From Pseudomonadota bacterium (GTDB lineage: Bacteria; Myxococcota_A; Polyangia; Polyangiales; Polyangiaceae): a stretch of DNA of 64,000 nucleotides. The notes beneath the pieces were generated by a model that was not told where the DNA came from, made no database searches, and saw only the letters and a list, made by a program, of their open reading frames with translations. Every line of letters starts with the position of its first letter. The stretch's first letter is position 1. Where the stretch lies: contig JAEXCN010000113.1 in assembly GCA_023402175.1 (NCBI GenBank), forward strand, positions 1 to 64,000. Reading direction: 5' to 3'. This document shows, piece after piece, positions 54,839-63,828 of the stretch. The position numbers and the translations under genes were made by a program.

Positions 54839-54889
54839 GGCTGCAACCATGCACATGGTTTTCCGCGCACTGGCAAGGCGGTTGCAGCC
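54839..54889. repeat. Inverted repeat between DUF1275 and hydrolase genes
   Basis: GGCTGCAACC at 54839-54848 and GGTTGCAGCC at 54880-54889 are perfect complements 31 bases apart. The site ends eight bases before ATG 54898, so as RNA it could sequester the ribosome binding region; as DNA it could be an operator. Confidence 0.6.
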
Positions 54890-54897
54890 GTTCGAGC

Positions 54898-55689
54898 ATG
54901 CAGCACGACAGCCTGAACCGAGCCGGACTCCTCGTTCCCCTCGCGGCCGTCGTCCTGTCGGCCTGCACCAAGCCTCAGCCTGACGCGAAGAAGGCCGAGC
55001 CGACCTCGATCGCGACGACGCACTCGGCGGAGCTCGCGCCGAAACCGAAGCGCACGGGCGCGATCGAGACCGTCGACGTGCCGAACGACCGCAAGGTCCT
55101 CGTCGTCCTCGGTGAAGGCGAGCGCCCGATCGTGCATCTCCACGGGATGTGCTCCGAGCCCCGTCCCGATCTCGAGGCATGGGCCTCGAGCGTGAGCGAG
55201 CACGGAACCGTCATCGCGCTCGAGGCAGACGCTGCATGCGCGAACGGCAACGGACGCACCTGGACGACCGACACCGATGCGATCGACGCGCGCGTGAGCG
55301 GCGCGATCGCGGCGGTCGAGCACGCACGCGGCGTCGATCTCGATCGCGGTGAGCTCGTCCTCATCGGCGAATCGATGGGCGCTACGCGAGCGACCACGCT
55401 CGCGCGCCGGTTCCCGGAGAAGTACACGCGGCTGGTCCTCGTCGGAGGCCCGGAGACGCCGTCGGCGAAGGATCTGCGGACCGCGAAGGCCGTCGCCCTG
55501 CTCGCCGGCGAGAAGGAGCCGCAGGAGAAGATGCGGCAGGGCACCGTGGGGCTCGAGAGCGCAGGGCTGAAGGCGCGCTTCTGGGAGCTCGCCGACGCCA
55601 CGCACGGCAACTACGGACCGGAGGGCGGCCAGACGATGAGCGAAGCGGTCGCGTTCGTCGCGCGATCCTCGAGTCACGCGACACACTGA
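54898..55689 (+). CDS. Alpha/beta-hydrolase lipoprotein
   Basis: 263 residues from ATG 54898. Signal peptide with lipobox LSAC. The hydrolase fold shows VLGEGERPIVHLHGMCSEP (oxyanion region), nucleophile elbow GESMGA with Ser159, and a likely catalytic His near the end in DATHGNYGPE. The usual lid is short. Esterase or peptidase activity cannot be told apart. It probably acts at the periplasmic face or outside. A 10-bp inverted repeat directly precedes it. Confidence 0.82.
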   Translation: MQHDSLNRAGLLVPLAAVVLSACTKPQPDAKKAEPTSIATTHSAELAPKPKRTGAIETVDVPNDRKVLVVLGEGERPIVHLHGMCSEPRPDLEAWASSVSEHGTVIALEADAACANGNGRTWTTDTDAIDARVSGAIAAVEHARGVDLDRGELVLIGESMGATRATTLARRFPEKYTRLVLVGGPETPSAKDLRTAKAVALLAGEKEPQEKMRQGTVGLESAGLKARFWELADATHGNYGPEGGQTMSEAVAFVARSSSHATH

Positions 55690-55952
55690 CGCGGGGACAG
55701 TTGCCACGAATCGGGGGAGCGTGTGCCGATTCGCTCGATTGGGATGCGGGAGCGCGTCGCGCTGCCGTCGGTCCCGCAGGCGAACACATGCAGCACTCTG
55801 CGGTTTTCTGAGCGACGGCGATTTGCGGCATGCGCTCTGCAGGTCGGCGCGCCCGACCGAAGGCACGCGATGGCGCGGCGAGTCTCCAAGCGATCGCAAG
55901 CCACACGAACTGCGGGGCACCGTCGTGTCCCGCCCAACTCTGGAGTCTCTCC

Positions 55953-56522
55953 ATGAAGGTTTCGCATCTGGTCCTCAGCGCGTTCATGACAGCCGCTCTC
56001 GCATGTGGCGGCGGCAGTGAGTCGAAGACCCCCGACACCCAGACGACGCCGACGTCCGGCACGTACGGCGATCCCAACGCGACGCCGGGAACCGCGCCGG
56101 GAACCACGCCCAACATGCCGAGCGGCACGGGCTCGATGGACACGACGCCGTCGACCGGACAGACGCCAGGCTCTCCGGCGGGCGGCTCGATGGGCAGCGA
56201 CGGTAGCGGCACGACCGGCACCGGCACCGGCACCTCCGGCATGACGGGCACGACCGGCACCGGCACCGGTTCGACGATGGGGACCGATTCGACGACGGGC
56301 TCTGGATCGACGATGGGCACGGGCTCCGGTTCGACGACGGGCTCCGGTTCGACGATGGGCACGGGCTCGGGATCGACCGGCTCCGGATCGTCGTCGACCG
56401 ACACCACGACCGGCAGCGGCACGGGCAAGAGCGGCACGAAGGGAACGACCGGTACGAAGAAGCCGGGCGCGACCGACACCAAGACCGGCACCGACAGCAC
56501 GACGGGCACCCCGAAGAAGTAG
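55953..56522 (+). CDS. Gly/Thr/Ser-rich low-complexity lipoprotein
   Basis: 189 residues from ATG 55953. Signal peptide MKVSHLVLSAFMTAALAC, then an almost pure Gly/Thr/Ser/Asp/Met chain with repeats such as GTGSGSTTGSGSTMGTGSGS and a Lys-rich end (GKSGTKGTTGTKKPG). It should be disordered and may decorate the outer membrane or bind peptidoglycan or DNA through its basic tail. No fold is expected. A strong terminator follows within 30 bases. Confidence 0.82.
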   Translation: MKVSHLVLSAFMTAALACGGGSESKTPDTQTTPTSGTYGDPNATPGTAPGTTPNMPSGTGSMDTTPSTGQTPGSPAGGSMGSDGSGTTGTGTGTSGMTGTTGTGTGSTMGTDSTTGSGSTMGTGSGSTTGSGSTMGTGSGSTGSGSSSTDTTTGSGTGKSGTKGTTGTKKPGATDTKTGTDSTTGTPKK

Positions 56523-56550
56523 TCGCCCGCAGCCACTCATCGCATGATGG

Positions 56551-56590
56551 AGACGCCTGGCGGAGCGCTTGCCGCCAGGCGTCTTCTTTT
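56551..56590 (+). terminator. Rho-independent terminator
   Basis: AGACGCCTGGCGG and CCGCCAGGCGTCT form a perfect 13-bp stem with a seven-base loop, followed by TCTTTT. It terminates the Gly/Thr/Ser-rich lipoprotein gene. Confidence 0.93.
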
Positions 56591-56700
56591 CCATCGACCG
56601 CTCACCGTCGTCGGCGGCGTGCCTCGGCGAGGAGAGAGCTCCGCCGACAGCATCGCAGCAAGCGTCGACGTGCCGAAGCCCGACAGCGCGGTGAGCCGCG

Positions 56701-56752
56701 CTTCGCGAGCCCTCACTCGCGCTGCGCTTCGCGAGCCCTCACTTGCGCTGCG
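56701..56752 (+). repeat. 26-bp tandem repeat, two copies
   Basis: Units 56701-56726 and 56727-56752 start CTTCGCGAGCCCTCAC and differ at one base. They lie in the 551-bp gap 56523-57073, which otherwise holds two terminators and no supported gene. Confidence 0.85.
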
Positions 56753-56984
56753 CTGGTCACTCCGCAGCTCCGGAAGACGCTTGGCCATGAGGCTCGATGC
56801 TTCCGCTCGGCGCAGACGCTGCGAAGGCAGCGCTGTCATGCGCGCTCCTGTTCCATGTGACCCGCCCGCGCGAGCGAGCATCCCTGCGTCATCCCGGAGC
56901 GAGCTGGACACGGCCCCGCAGAGCACCGCCTTCGATGCACGACGAGCTACGTCGGCGCGTAAGGCACATGCAGGCGCGCGAAGC

Positions 56985-57016
56985 GAAAAGCGCCCGGCGG
57001 ATCGCTCCGCCGGGCG
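56985..57016 (-). terminator. Rho-independent terminator (minus strand)
   Basis: GCGCCCGGCGGA and TCCGCCGGGCGC form a perfect 12-bp stem with a four-base loop. On the minus strand a TTTTC run follows. It lies 58 bases after the stop at 57074 and ends that transcript. Confidence 0.9.
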
Positions 57017-57073
57017 CCTCTCTGTTGTTCCCGCTCGCACTACTGCCCGACGCGAGGACGAGCGAGACCGAAA

Positions 57074-57754
57074 TCAGAAGCGGCCGACCGCGCCGAGGCC
57101 CGCACCCGCGGCGAACGACACCGGAGTGACCTTCACCTCGGGCTTTACGACCTTCGCCGTCGTCGAGCGCTCGGTCACGCTCGACGACTCGGGGATGATG
57201 AGCGAGCTGAGTGCCAAGAGCACGCCGGCTCCCTGCACGACACCGCTCGTGATGATCATTGCCTTGGCGACGTCCTCGTTGCCGCCGCAGGGGTTCGCGC
57301 TGCCGCAATCGCGATTCGCGAGGTCCATCCACGGACCGACGACGGGGATGAAGAGGCGCTTGTCCGAGTCGCGATCGCTGACTGCGCCGGCGATGACTGA
57401 CGAGCCATAGCTGAGCACGAAGATGCCCGCACCGGTGCTGAGGAGCGACTTGTTCGGACGATGCTCGACGGTCCGCTCCGAGTAGTGATCGCCACCCTGC
57501 GCGACGTACGGTGCCGCAGTCGTCTGCGTCTGACCGACCGGCTGCTGCCCCTGCGGCGGCTGCTGCACGGTCACCGACTGGACCGGCTGCTGCTGCGGCT
57601 GCTGAGCCGGCTGCGTCGTCTGGGCAGGCTGCGTCGTCGCCGGAGTGGTCGTAGTCGTCGTCGACTGAGTGGTCTCCTGGGCGAAGCTCGTGCTCGCGCA
57701 GAAGAGCGCGACGACGGAGGTCGCCATCGCGACGGGAATACGAAGCGTGCTCAT
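57074..57754 (-). CDS. Exported protein with Thr/Gln/Pro-rich segment and two hydrophobic segments
   Basis: 226 residues from ATG 57754, chosen for an AGGAAGG ribosome binding site; the longer frame upstream is not needed. Signal peptide ends ASTSFA-QE. A low-complexity Thr/Gln/Pro segment (TTQPAQTTQPAQQPQQQPVQ) spans about 30-80. The C-terminal part has two hydrophobic stretches (LLSTGAGIFVLSYGSSVIAG and AMIITSGVVQGAGVLLALSSL) with a two-Cys loop between them (NRDCGSANPCGG). No family recognised; envelope location likely. Single-gene unit with its own terminator. Confidence 0.82.
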   Translation of the reverse strand: MSTLRIPVAMATSVVALFCASTSFAQETTQSTTTTTTPATTQPAQTTQPAQQPQQQPVQSVTVQQPPQGQQPVGQTQTTAAPYVAQGGDHYSERTVEHRPNKSLLSTGAGIFVLSYGSSVIAGAVSDRDSDKRLFIPVVGPWMDLANRDCGSANPCGGNEDVAKAMIITSGVVQGAGVLLALSSLIIPESSSVTERSTTAKVVKPEVKVTPVSFAAGAGLGAVGRF

Positions 57755-58135
57755 GATCTTGTCCTTCCTGAAGTCCTTTATGGGCCGGTTGATCGTTCGG
57801 CGCTGTGGATGGGAATAGCAACGGAGGTGCCCACGCTCTCGCAGCGACCGCGATGCGCGCCATCTCGCCGATCGCGACGTGATTTCGTGAAGACACGCAC
57901 CGCGCATCCGACGTGCGGCCAGCGCGAGCGTGACGACCTTGTGCCCCGCGAAGCGGCTCGCGTCCCAAGTCGTCGCTGGCGACTTCGCCTCACTTGAGGC
58001 GCGGCCGCCGCGGTAGATGCATCATGCACGCGCAGCTTCGACGGGGCTTTGGCGCGGCCCGCCTTCTACGGTCGTGCTGCAGCCGTCAGCGAGCGCGTCA
58101 CGCGGCCCTGCGGCTCGCGAAAAGAAGAGCTCGCG
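57755..58135. other. Intergenic stretch of 381 bp, no gene seen
   Basis: It should contain the promoter of the minus-strand gene starting at 57754 and the end of the transcript that stops at 58136. I see no clear promoter boxes, hairpin or small gene. Confidence 0.6.
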
Positions 58136-59503
58136 TCAGCGCGCGATCTCCGCGAGCGACACGCCTAGCACCTTCTTCGCGATCGGATCGAGGACGTCAG
58201 GCTCGCCGACGAAGTGGAACGTCCGGTGCGTGTGCACGAGCGATCCGCCGTTCGCAAGCTCGGCGGCTGGTGAGCTCGTCTCGATCTCGTAGAAGCCTCC
58301 GAGCGGCGGCTTGCCAGGCGCGGGAGGGCCGTCGTTGTAGCTGTTGATGACGTCGCCCTTGTACGGCTCCTTCTGCATCTCCCACATACTGTTCACGTAA
58401 GGAGCCTTCTTCTTCGGGCCGTCGTAGTGGACGATCGTGAGCAGCTTCGCCTCCGCGCTGTAGCTGCCGGCGACGTTCTTCGCGCGCTCCGGACCGAGCC
58501 CGATCTTCCCGCGCACCTTGCCGTCGGCCTTGAGCGTGAGAAAGCCTTTCTCCTCGTTCACCGTCAGACGCTCCGTAGGGACCTTCCCGAAGTAGCGGTC
58601 GTTAACGATCTCTCCTTGCTTGGGCGTGTGGGTCTCGAACGGGATGACGACCTTCGCGTCGGACGCGGGGGCGAACATCGCCAGGATCCAGATCGACGGC
58701 AGTCCCGTGTCCTTCTTCCACGGCGCCTTCGAGCCGTTCCGGATCTCGTTCTTCGTCTCGAAGGCGACGTAGCCGAGCGCCTCCTTCGTCGACGGCAGCG
58801 AGACGCCGAGCACCTGCTTCGCGTCGTCGCGAGAGAGAAGACGCGCGGTCCTCTCGACGGCGAGCGTGAGCTCGTTCCCCGACCAGTTCGTCACCTTCAT
58901 CGTCCGCGTGAAGACGACGCGATCGGGCGTCTGACCGGCAACGGTCCAGGCACCTTCCTGCAGCTCGTGGGGCGTCTGCCACTCGTCGAACGAGAACGGC
59001 TTGCCGGGCGCGAAGTAGAGCCCGTATTGCCCGCCTTCGGGGCCGAGCCAGAAGCGATCTTCACCGCCGTAGTTGTCGAACTGCGTGCCTGTCTTCCCTG
59101 CCTCGATGAACGACCGATTGATCCAGCCGAGGCTCCTTCCCGCGCCGGAGACGCCGCTCGTCATCACGCGACCCTGGTACTGCGGAGAGAGGGCCACCTT
59201 CCCGCCGTCCGGATCGGTGAGCACCAGCGTCTTGCCGTGCGCGTTCAGGAAGGCGAGGTCTTCATCGAACGTCGCGGGCGCGCGGGTGACAGGAGCATTC
59301 ACGGCAGCGGCCTCCTTGGACTCCTTCTTACCGCCTTGACCGTTCGCATCGAGCACGGGCGCTTCGGCATCCGCGCCCACGGCATGGCCCTGCTCGGGCG
59401 GGCGCGAGCTCGCCTCGGGTGGCGGCGAGCCGGCACACGACGTCAGCAGCAAGGCAGCGATCACGGCGCTTCGGCAGTCGGCGAGCACGCCCGCAGGATA
59501 CAC
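58136..59503 (-). CDS. DUF6786 family lipoprotein
   Basis: 455 residues from ATG 59503. Signal peptide with lipobox LTSC and an Ala/Glu/Pro tether of about 60 residues. The rest follows the DUF6786 pattern: DEDLAFLNAHGKTLVLTD, LSPQYQGRVMTSGVSG, SLGWINRSF, YGGEDRFWLGPEGGQYGLYF, VERTARLLSRDDAKQVLGV and THRTFHFVGE. Proteins of this kind look like carbohydrate-active beta-sandwiches of the mutarotase type, but the reaction is not known. It lies 39 bases after a GH31 gene on the same strand, which supports a role in sugar use. Confidence 0.85.
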   Translation of the reverse strand: MYPAGVLADCRSAVIAALLLTSCAGSPPPEASSRPPEQGHAVGADAEAPVLDANGQGGKKESKEAAAVNAPVTRAPATFDEDLAFLNAHGKTLVLTDPDGGKVALSPQYQGRVMTSGVSGAGRSLGWINRSFIEAGKTGTQFDNYGGEDRFWLGPEGGQYGLYFAPGKPFSFDEWQTPHELQEGAWTVAGQTPDRVVFTRTMKVTNWSGNELTLAVERTARLLSRDDAKQVLGVSLPSTKEALGYVAFETKNEIRNGSKAPWKKDTGLPSIWILAMFAPASDAKVVIPFETHTPKQGEIVNDRYFGKVPTERLTVNEEKGFLTLKADGKVRGKIGLGPERAKNVAGSYSAEAKLLTIVHYDGPKKKAPYVNSMWEMQKEPYKGDVINSYNDGPPAPGKPPLGGFYEIETSSPAAELANGGSLVHTHRTFHFVGEPDVLDPIAKKVLGVSLAEIAR

Positions 59504-59542
59504 GCGCCTCGCGCTCCAGTGGCTGCGTCGTCGGCAGCGCGC

Positions 59543-62056
59543 TCAGCGCAGGCGCTTCACGTCCCAGCGGATGCGACGCGGCATCGATCCGCGGACCTCG
59601 AGCGTCAGATCGCCGTGTGTGATCGCATGAGCCTCCGCAAGCGGCGTGGTGAGCCGCACCCGCTCGACGCCGCCTTCGATGCTCTCGTTCACGCAGCCCG
59701 CTTCGCACGCAGAGAGCGCGTCGGGTGCGACGGCAGGCAGCGTGCTCGGAGGAGCGCTCGCGGCCGCGCGACGCGCGACGAGCTCGGTCCCATCGGCCAG
59801 GACGATCTTCGCTTCGCGTCCCGCCGACAGCGCGACGAGGACGTCGAGCCGGTCCTTCAGCTGATCGAGCGTGACGATGCCGGGCTCCGTCGCCGGAGCG
59901 AGCGTCTCGATCGACGGATCGAGCATCGGCACGATGCCGCCGTCCCCGAGGAGCAACGGCAGACGCCCGAGCGGCGCCGGCAGCGTGACGCGACGACCGC
60001 CGTCGTAAGCAGCGTGGTCGACGAGATCGACCCACTTGCCGGGCGGAAGCCAGGTCTCCTTCGTCGTCGCTCCGCGCTCCACGACCGGAGCGGCCCACAG
60101 CGATGCTCCGAGGTAGAACGAGCTCTCCGCCTTCCACGCCTCCGGCTCGCGGGGATGATGGAGGAACGCGTGGCGCATGATCGGAGCGCCCGTCCTGTTC
60201 GCCTCGCGCGCGAGCACCTCGAAGTAGGGCAGGAGTCGCGTGTGCAGGCGCGCCATGTCGGAGTAGACCGCGATCGTCTCGGCGTCGTTCCAGAGCTTCC
60301 ATTTCTGACGGCGACCGAGCGGATTCGCGCAGGCGTTCTGCTCCATCATGATCGGCGAGACGGCGCCGAGCTCCGCCCAGCGGAGATACATCTCCTTGTC
60401 GTTCGGGAAGTCCGTGATGCACTTGAACCCGGTGACGTCGCTTCCCCAGAGAGGGACGCCGCTCATCCCGAGGTTCAGACCGCCGCGAACCACCGAAGGA
60501 AGGCCCTGCGTCTCGTCGAACGTCGCCTCGGGATCGCCGCTCCACACGGCCGGGACCCATTGCTGCGTGCCCGTGTAGCCCGAGCGCACGAAGAAGAGGA
60601 AGTCGTTCGGGCGCTCCTTCGAGAGCAGCTCGTAAGCAGCCTTCGCGCTCAGGACCGGGAAGGCGTTGTGCATCTCGTCGCCGCGACGGCCATCGGCGAA
60701 CTTCCACGTCCGGCGGACGTACTCGCCGAAGTCGTGCATCCACCCGTCGTAGCCGAGCGCGAGCGTCCGCCGGAGAAGGTCCTGGAACCAAGAGACCGCC
60801 GCCTCGTTCGTGAGGTCGATCGTGGCGAGCGTCTGCGGCTCACCGGAGATGAAGAACGTCTCGCCGATCGCGCCTTCCGGCGTGAGCGCGAAGTATCCCA
60901 GGTCCTTGCCGTACGCGAGATCGGCCGCGGCCTCGGCCTTCGAGATCGAGACGTACGGGTTGTTGTACGCCATGACCTTGTAGCCCCACGCGTGCGCTTC
61001 GCTCGTCCAGGCGCGGAGCTCCTCTTCGCGTCCGAGCTCGGAGCGCGCGGGCAACAGGTGGACCGCATCGTCGAGCCCTGTCGTCGGGACCTTGGCGTCG
61101 CGGAGCTTCTTCCATTCGAGCACGTCGCCGACGCGATCGCCGCTGCTGACGCGGCGGCGCGGTCCGAAGACCCACGAAGCGGGCACGAGAGGCCTTCCGG
61201 TGTCGCGCGTGAAGTCGTCGAGCGACGCGAGCGGATCGTCGTGGACGTAGACGACGGCTTCGAGCGTGCTCGCATTCGCGGCCACGCGCCACGCGTCGTT
61301 CCTCTGACTCCCGAAGTGCGTCTCGGTACGGAACGTCGTCGCGAGGTGCATCGCGTACCCGGCGTTCGAGAGGAAGAACGGGACCGGGAAGTACGTCATC
61401 GACGGGCCGTTCGGGAACGGGTTCTGCTCGTCTGCGGGGACCTTCTCGCCCTTGCCCGCGCCGCCTTCCTCCGCCCACGAGTAGAGCGACAGACCACGAT
61501 GATCGACGCTCGCGAAGCGCTCACCGAGGCCGAAGAAGTGATCGTCTGGACCGAGTGCGAACGAGACGGAGACCTTGTTCCACGCGTCAGCCGCGTCCTT
61601 GTTCGCCGGCGTCGCCGTGGTTTTCAGGCGGACCTTTGCGCCTTCGATCGCGACGTCGACGACGAGCTTCCCTCCCCCGGTGTCGAGCTCGAACGACGCG
61701 CTCGCGTCGCTCTGCGCGGTCAAGCGACCGACCGCGCCGTGCGCCCACGGTCGCTCGTCCGCGATGTAGCCGTCCCAGCCGGGAATGACCTTGATCGCAT
61801 CGGGGCCGTCGTCGCGCGTTGCTGCGGGAGCGCCGTAAGCATCGGCGCCGCCGCCGGTCAGCGTCCGTAGGATCTCCTTCCCGTTCGGATCGAAGATGCG
61901 GATCTGAAACGGCGCGAGACTGACCCTCACGCCGGCGCCTTCGCCACGCAGTTCCACGGGCGGAGGCGCATCGTCGGCGTCGCCATTGCACGCCGGTGAT
62001 GCGCCGAGCACGCACGCGCCGACGAGCGCGAGGACACACGTGGGCGAAGCCCGCAT
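59543..62056 (-). CDS. Glycoside hydrolase family 31 lipoprotein
   Basis: 837 residues from ATG 62056. Signal peptide with lipobox SPAC. The N-terminal beta-sandwich ends near HFFGLGERFASVDHRG. The catalytic barrel contains nucleophile Asp442 in GWMHDFGEYV and probable acid Asp508 in WSGDPEATFDE, with GMSGVPLWGSDVTGF after it. The segment DDAVHLLPARSELGREEEL replaces the usual glucosidase loop, and the DFGEY and EMHNAFPVL region resembles sulfoquinovosidase-like members; specificity is therefore open. It removes alpha-linked sugars outside the inner membrane. Paired with the DUF6786 gene. Confidence 0.93.
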   Translation of the reverse strand: MRASPTCVLALVGACVLGASPACNGDADDAPPPVELRGEGAGVRVSLAPFQIRIFDPNGKEILRTLTGGGADAYGAPAATRDDGPDAIKVIPGWDGYIADERPWAHGAVGRLTAQSDASASFELDTGGGKLVVDVAIEGAKVRLKTTATPANKDAADAWNKVSVSFALGPDDHFFGLGERFASVDHRGLSLYSWAEEGGAGKGEKVPADEQNPFPNGPSMTYFPVPFFLSNAGYAMHLATTFRTETHFGSQRNDAWRVAANASTLEAVVYVHDDPLASLDDFTRDTGRPLVPASWVFGPRRRVSSGDRVGDVLEWKKLRDAKVPTTGLDDAVHLLPARSELGREEELRAWTSEAHAWGYKVMAYNNPYVSISKAEAAADLAYGKDLGYFALTPEGAIGETFFISGEPQTLATIDLTNEAAVSWFQDLLRRTLALGYDGWMHDFGEYVRRTWKFADGRRGDEMHNAFPVLSAKAAYELLSKERPNDFLFFVRSGYTGTQQWVPAVWSGDPEATFDETQGLPSVVRGGLNLGMSGVPLWGSDVTGFKCITDFPNDKEMYLRWAELGAVSPIMMEQNACANPLGRRQKWKLWNDAETIAVYSDMARLHTRLLPYFEVLAREANRTGAPIMRHAFLHHPREPEAWKAESSFYLGASLWAAPVVERGATTKETWLPPGKWVDLVDHAAYDGGRRVTLPAPLGRLPLLLGDGGIVPMLDPSIETLAPATEPGIVTLDQLKDRLDVLVALSAGREAKIVLADGTELVARRAAASAPPSTLPAVAPDALSACEAGCVNESIEGGVERVRLTTPLAEAHAITHGDLTLEVRGSMPRRIRWDVKRLR

Positions 62057-62141
62057 GACGAGACTCTAGCGCGCCTCGTCTCGTTCACGAACGTGCCCGG
62101 TGCCCGCTGCAGTTACGGTCGAGCCAGCCGGCCGCACCACC

Positions 62142-62702
62142 TCATTGGCACCAGCACTGCGGCTGCTCGGAGACCTGGGCGCCGTAGGACGTGCCGCACG
62201 TCCCGCTGTACGCGCGTCCTCCGTCGGCCTTGCAGGCCTCCTCGCAGTCGAGGACGTTGGTGGTCCCTGCGCTCGTGCAGATCGTGATCGAGCCGTCGCC
62301 GTTGCACGAGGCGAGCGTGCCCGAGCAAGGTGGGAAGCAGGTATCGACGACCGGCGACGTCGACGACGTGAGGTCCGCGCAGCTCGCGCTCGAGAGAGCG
62401 TCCGCGCACGTCCCGCTCACGAGCACCGCCGTGAACTGCCGCTGGCACGTGTCCATCGTGATGCTCTGCTGGCACTCGTTGATCAGCCTGCTGCAGAGCT
62501 TCGCCGCGTTGATCGGGCGCCGCGTGCTCGTACCTCCCGAAGAAGAAGACGAGGACGACGTCGTGCCGGAGCCGGAGCTGCTCGAGGACGAGCTCGTCGA
62601 GCCGGTGCCTGGATACGGCTCGCATCCGGTCACGAGCAACGAAGCCACGGCCGCGAGAGCCACACGCAGAGCCAGCGACGGCAAGTTGTATGTTGCATCC
62701 AT
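62142..62702 (-). CDS. Ser/Gly-rich Cys lipoprotein
   Basis: 186 residues from ATG 62702. Signal peptide with lipobox VTGC, then a Ser/Gly run of about 35 residues as tether. The mature domain of about 110 residues has 14 cysteines (AKLCSRLINECQQSI, TCQRQFTAVLVSGTC, CFPPCSGTLASC, CEEACKADGG) and ends QCWCQ. No family recognised; a small surface disulfide domain is likely. It is divergent from the Rieske gene, with 165 bases between the starts. Confidence 0.82.
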   Translation of the reverse strand: MDATYNLPSLALRVALAAVASLLVTGCEPYPGTGSTSSSSSSSGSGTTSSSSSSSGGTSTRRPINAAKLCSRLINECQQSITMDTCQRQFTAVLVSGTCADALSSASCADLTSSTSPVVDTCFPPCSGTLASCNGDGSITICTSAGTTNVLDCEEACKADGGRAYSGTCGTSYGAQVSEQPQCWCQ

Positions 62703-62867
62703 ATTGACGACCTTCACCGAGCCCCGCAGATTACACCGTCCGCGAAGCGGTACCGGATGGTCCTCGCGATCGGTCGAGCCTTGCGTCGTGCGAGTCGGTC
62801 CACGCTCGCCTGTATGGCGTCGGGGATCGCGTTGCCCCGAACAGGCCCGCATCTACGTTCATCGACG

Positions 62868-63824
62868 ATGCAGACGCTCGTATCGAAAGGTGCCGCGCGC
62901 TCGAAGGTAGAGCCCAGCGAGAGCGAGCTGCGCCATCTGCTCGCGCGCGCGCGCCCGGGTCGCGTCGGAGATCTCGGCATCAACGCCATCCTCCGCGCCG
63001 ATCGTATCGACGCCTGGGCCTTCCCCGTCCAACGCGCGCTCCGACGCTTCGCGATGATGCCGGGCTTTCGGCATGCGAAGGACTTCCTCAACGGCACATG
63101 GCTTGGGCATCCACTCCATCCAGCGCTGACCGACGTCCCGATCGGCGCGTGGACTGCCGCTCTGATCTTCGACGCCATGACGGTCGCGCATCTCCGCAAG
63201 CTCGATCGCGCAGCTGAGGCCGCCATCGGAGTCGGGATCGCCGGCGCGGGCGCGTCTGCGCTCGCGGGGCTCGCCGACTGGGCCGACACGAACACGTCGC
63301 AGCGCCGGGTCGGGTTCGTGCACGCTGGGCTGAACTCGCTCGCCCTCGGGCTGCAGATCGCCTCCTTGGTGTGCCGCAAGCGCAGGCTTCGTGGCGGTCG
63401 CGTCCTATCGACGTTGGGGTATGGGGTGACCGTCCTGGCCGGATACCTGGGCGGCGCCCTCGTCTACAGACAGGGAGCTCAGGTGAGCCGAAATGCGTAC
63501 GAGCGCGCGCCTCGAGCGTTCACTCCCGCGCTGCGCGAAGAACGGCTCCTGCCTGACGAGCCGACCCGCGCGATGGTGGGTGGAACCGCCGTCGTCCTCG
63601 TGAAACACGTCGGCGAGGTGTTTGCGCTTTCGGACGTCTGCTCGCATGCAGGGTGTCCGCTGTCCCAAGGACGCATCGAACGTGATGCCATCGTTTGCGC
63701 GTGCCACGGCTCGACCTACCGCCTCCGCGACGGTGCCGCGCTCCACGGGCCGTCCCCGTTCGCGCAGCCTAGCTTCGACGTGCGCGTCGAGAGCGGTGTC
63801 GTCGAGATCCGGAAGCGCGCCTGA
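62868..63824 (+). CDS. DUF2231 membrane domain fused to Rieske [2Fe-2S] domain
   Basis: 318 residues from ATG 62868; an earlier in-frame ATG at 62814 is possible. Residues 75-205 carry four hydrophobic segments with LGHPLHPALTDVPIGAWTAAL and GLADWADTNTSQRRVGFVH, the DUF2231 signature. The C-terminal 100 residues are a Rieske domain with both cluster motifs, CSHAGC and CACHGS, 16 residues apart, which supply two Cys and two His ligands. It probably passes electrons at the inner membrane; partner unknown. Confidence 0.9.
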   Translation: MQTLVSKGAARSKVEPSESELRHLLARARPGRVGDLGINAILRADRIDAWAFPVQRALRRFAMMPGFRHAKDFLNGTWLGHPLHPALTDVPIGAWTAALIFDAMTVAHLRKLDRAAEAAIGVGIAGAGASALAGLADWADTNTSQRRVGFVHAGLNSLALGLQIASLVCRKRRLRGGRVLSTLGYGVTVLAGYLGGALVYRQGAQVSRNAYERAPRAFTPALREERLLPDEPTRAMVGGTAVVLVKHVGEVFALSDVCSHAGCPLSQGRIERDAIVCACHGSTYRLRDGAALHGPSPFAQPSFDVRVESGVVEIRKRA

Positions 63825-63828
63825 CCCG

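Noticed and set aside
56537..57040. 167-codon minus-strand frame between two terminators
   Set aside because: It spans a minus-strand terminator and the stem of a plus-strand one, and has no recognisable domain.
58427..61870. 1147-codon open frame on the plus strand opposite the DUF6786 and GH31 genes
   Set aside because: It is a composition shadow of two clear genes; the translation is Arg/Val/Asp-rich with no family motif.
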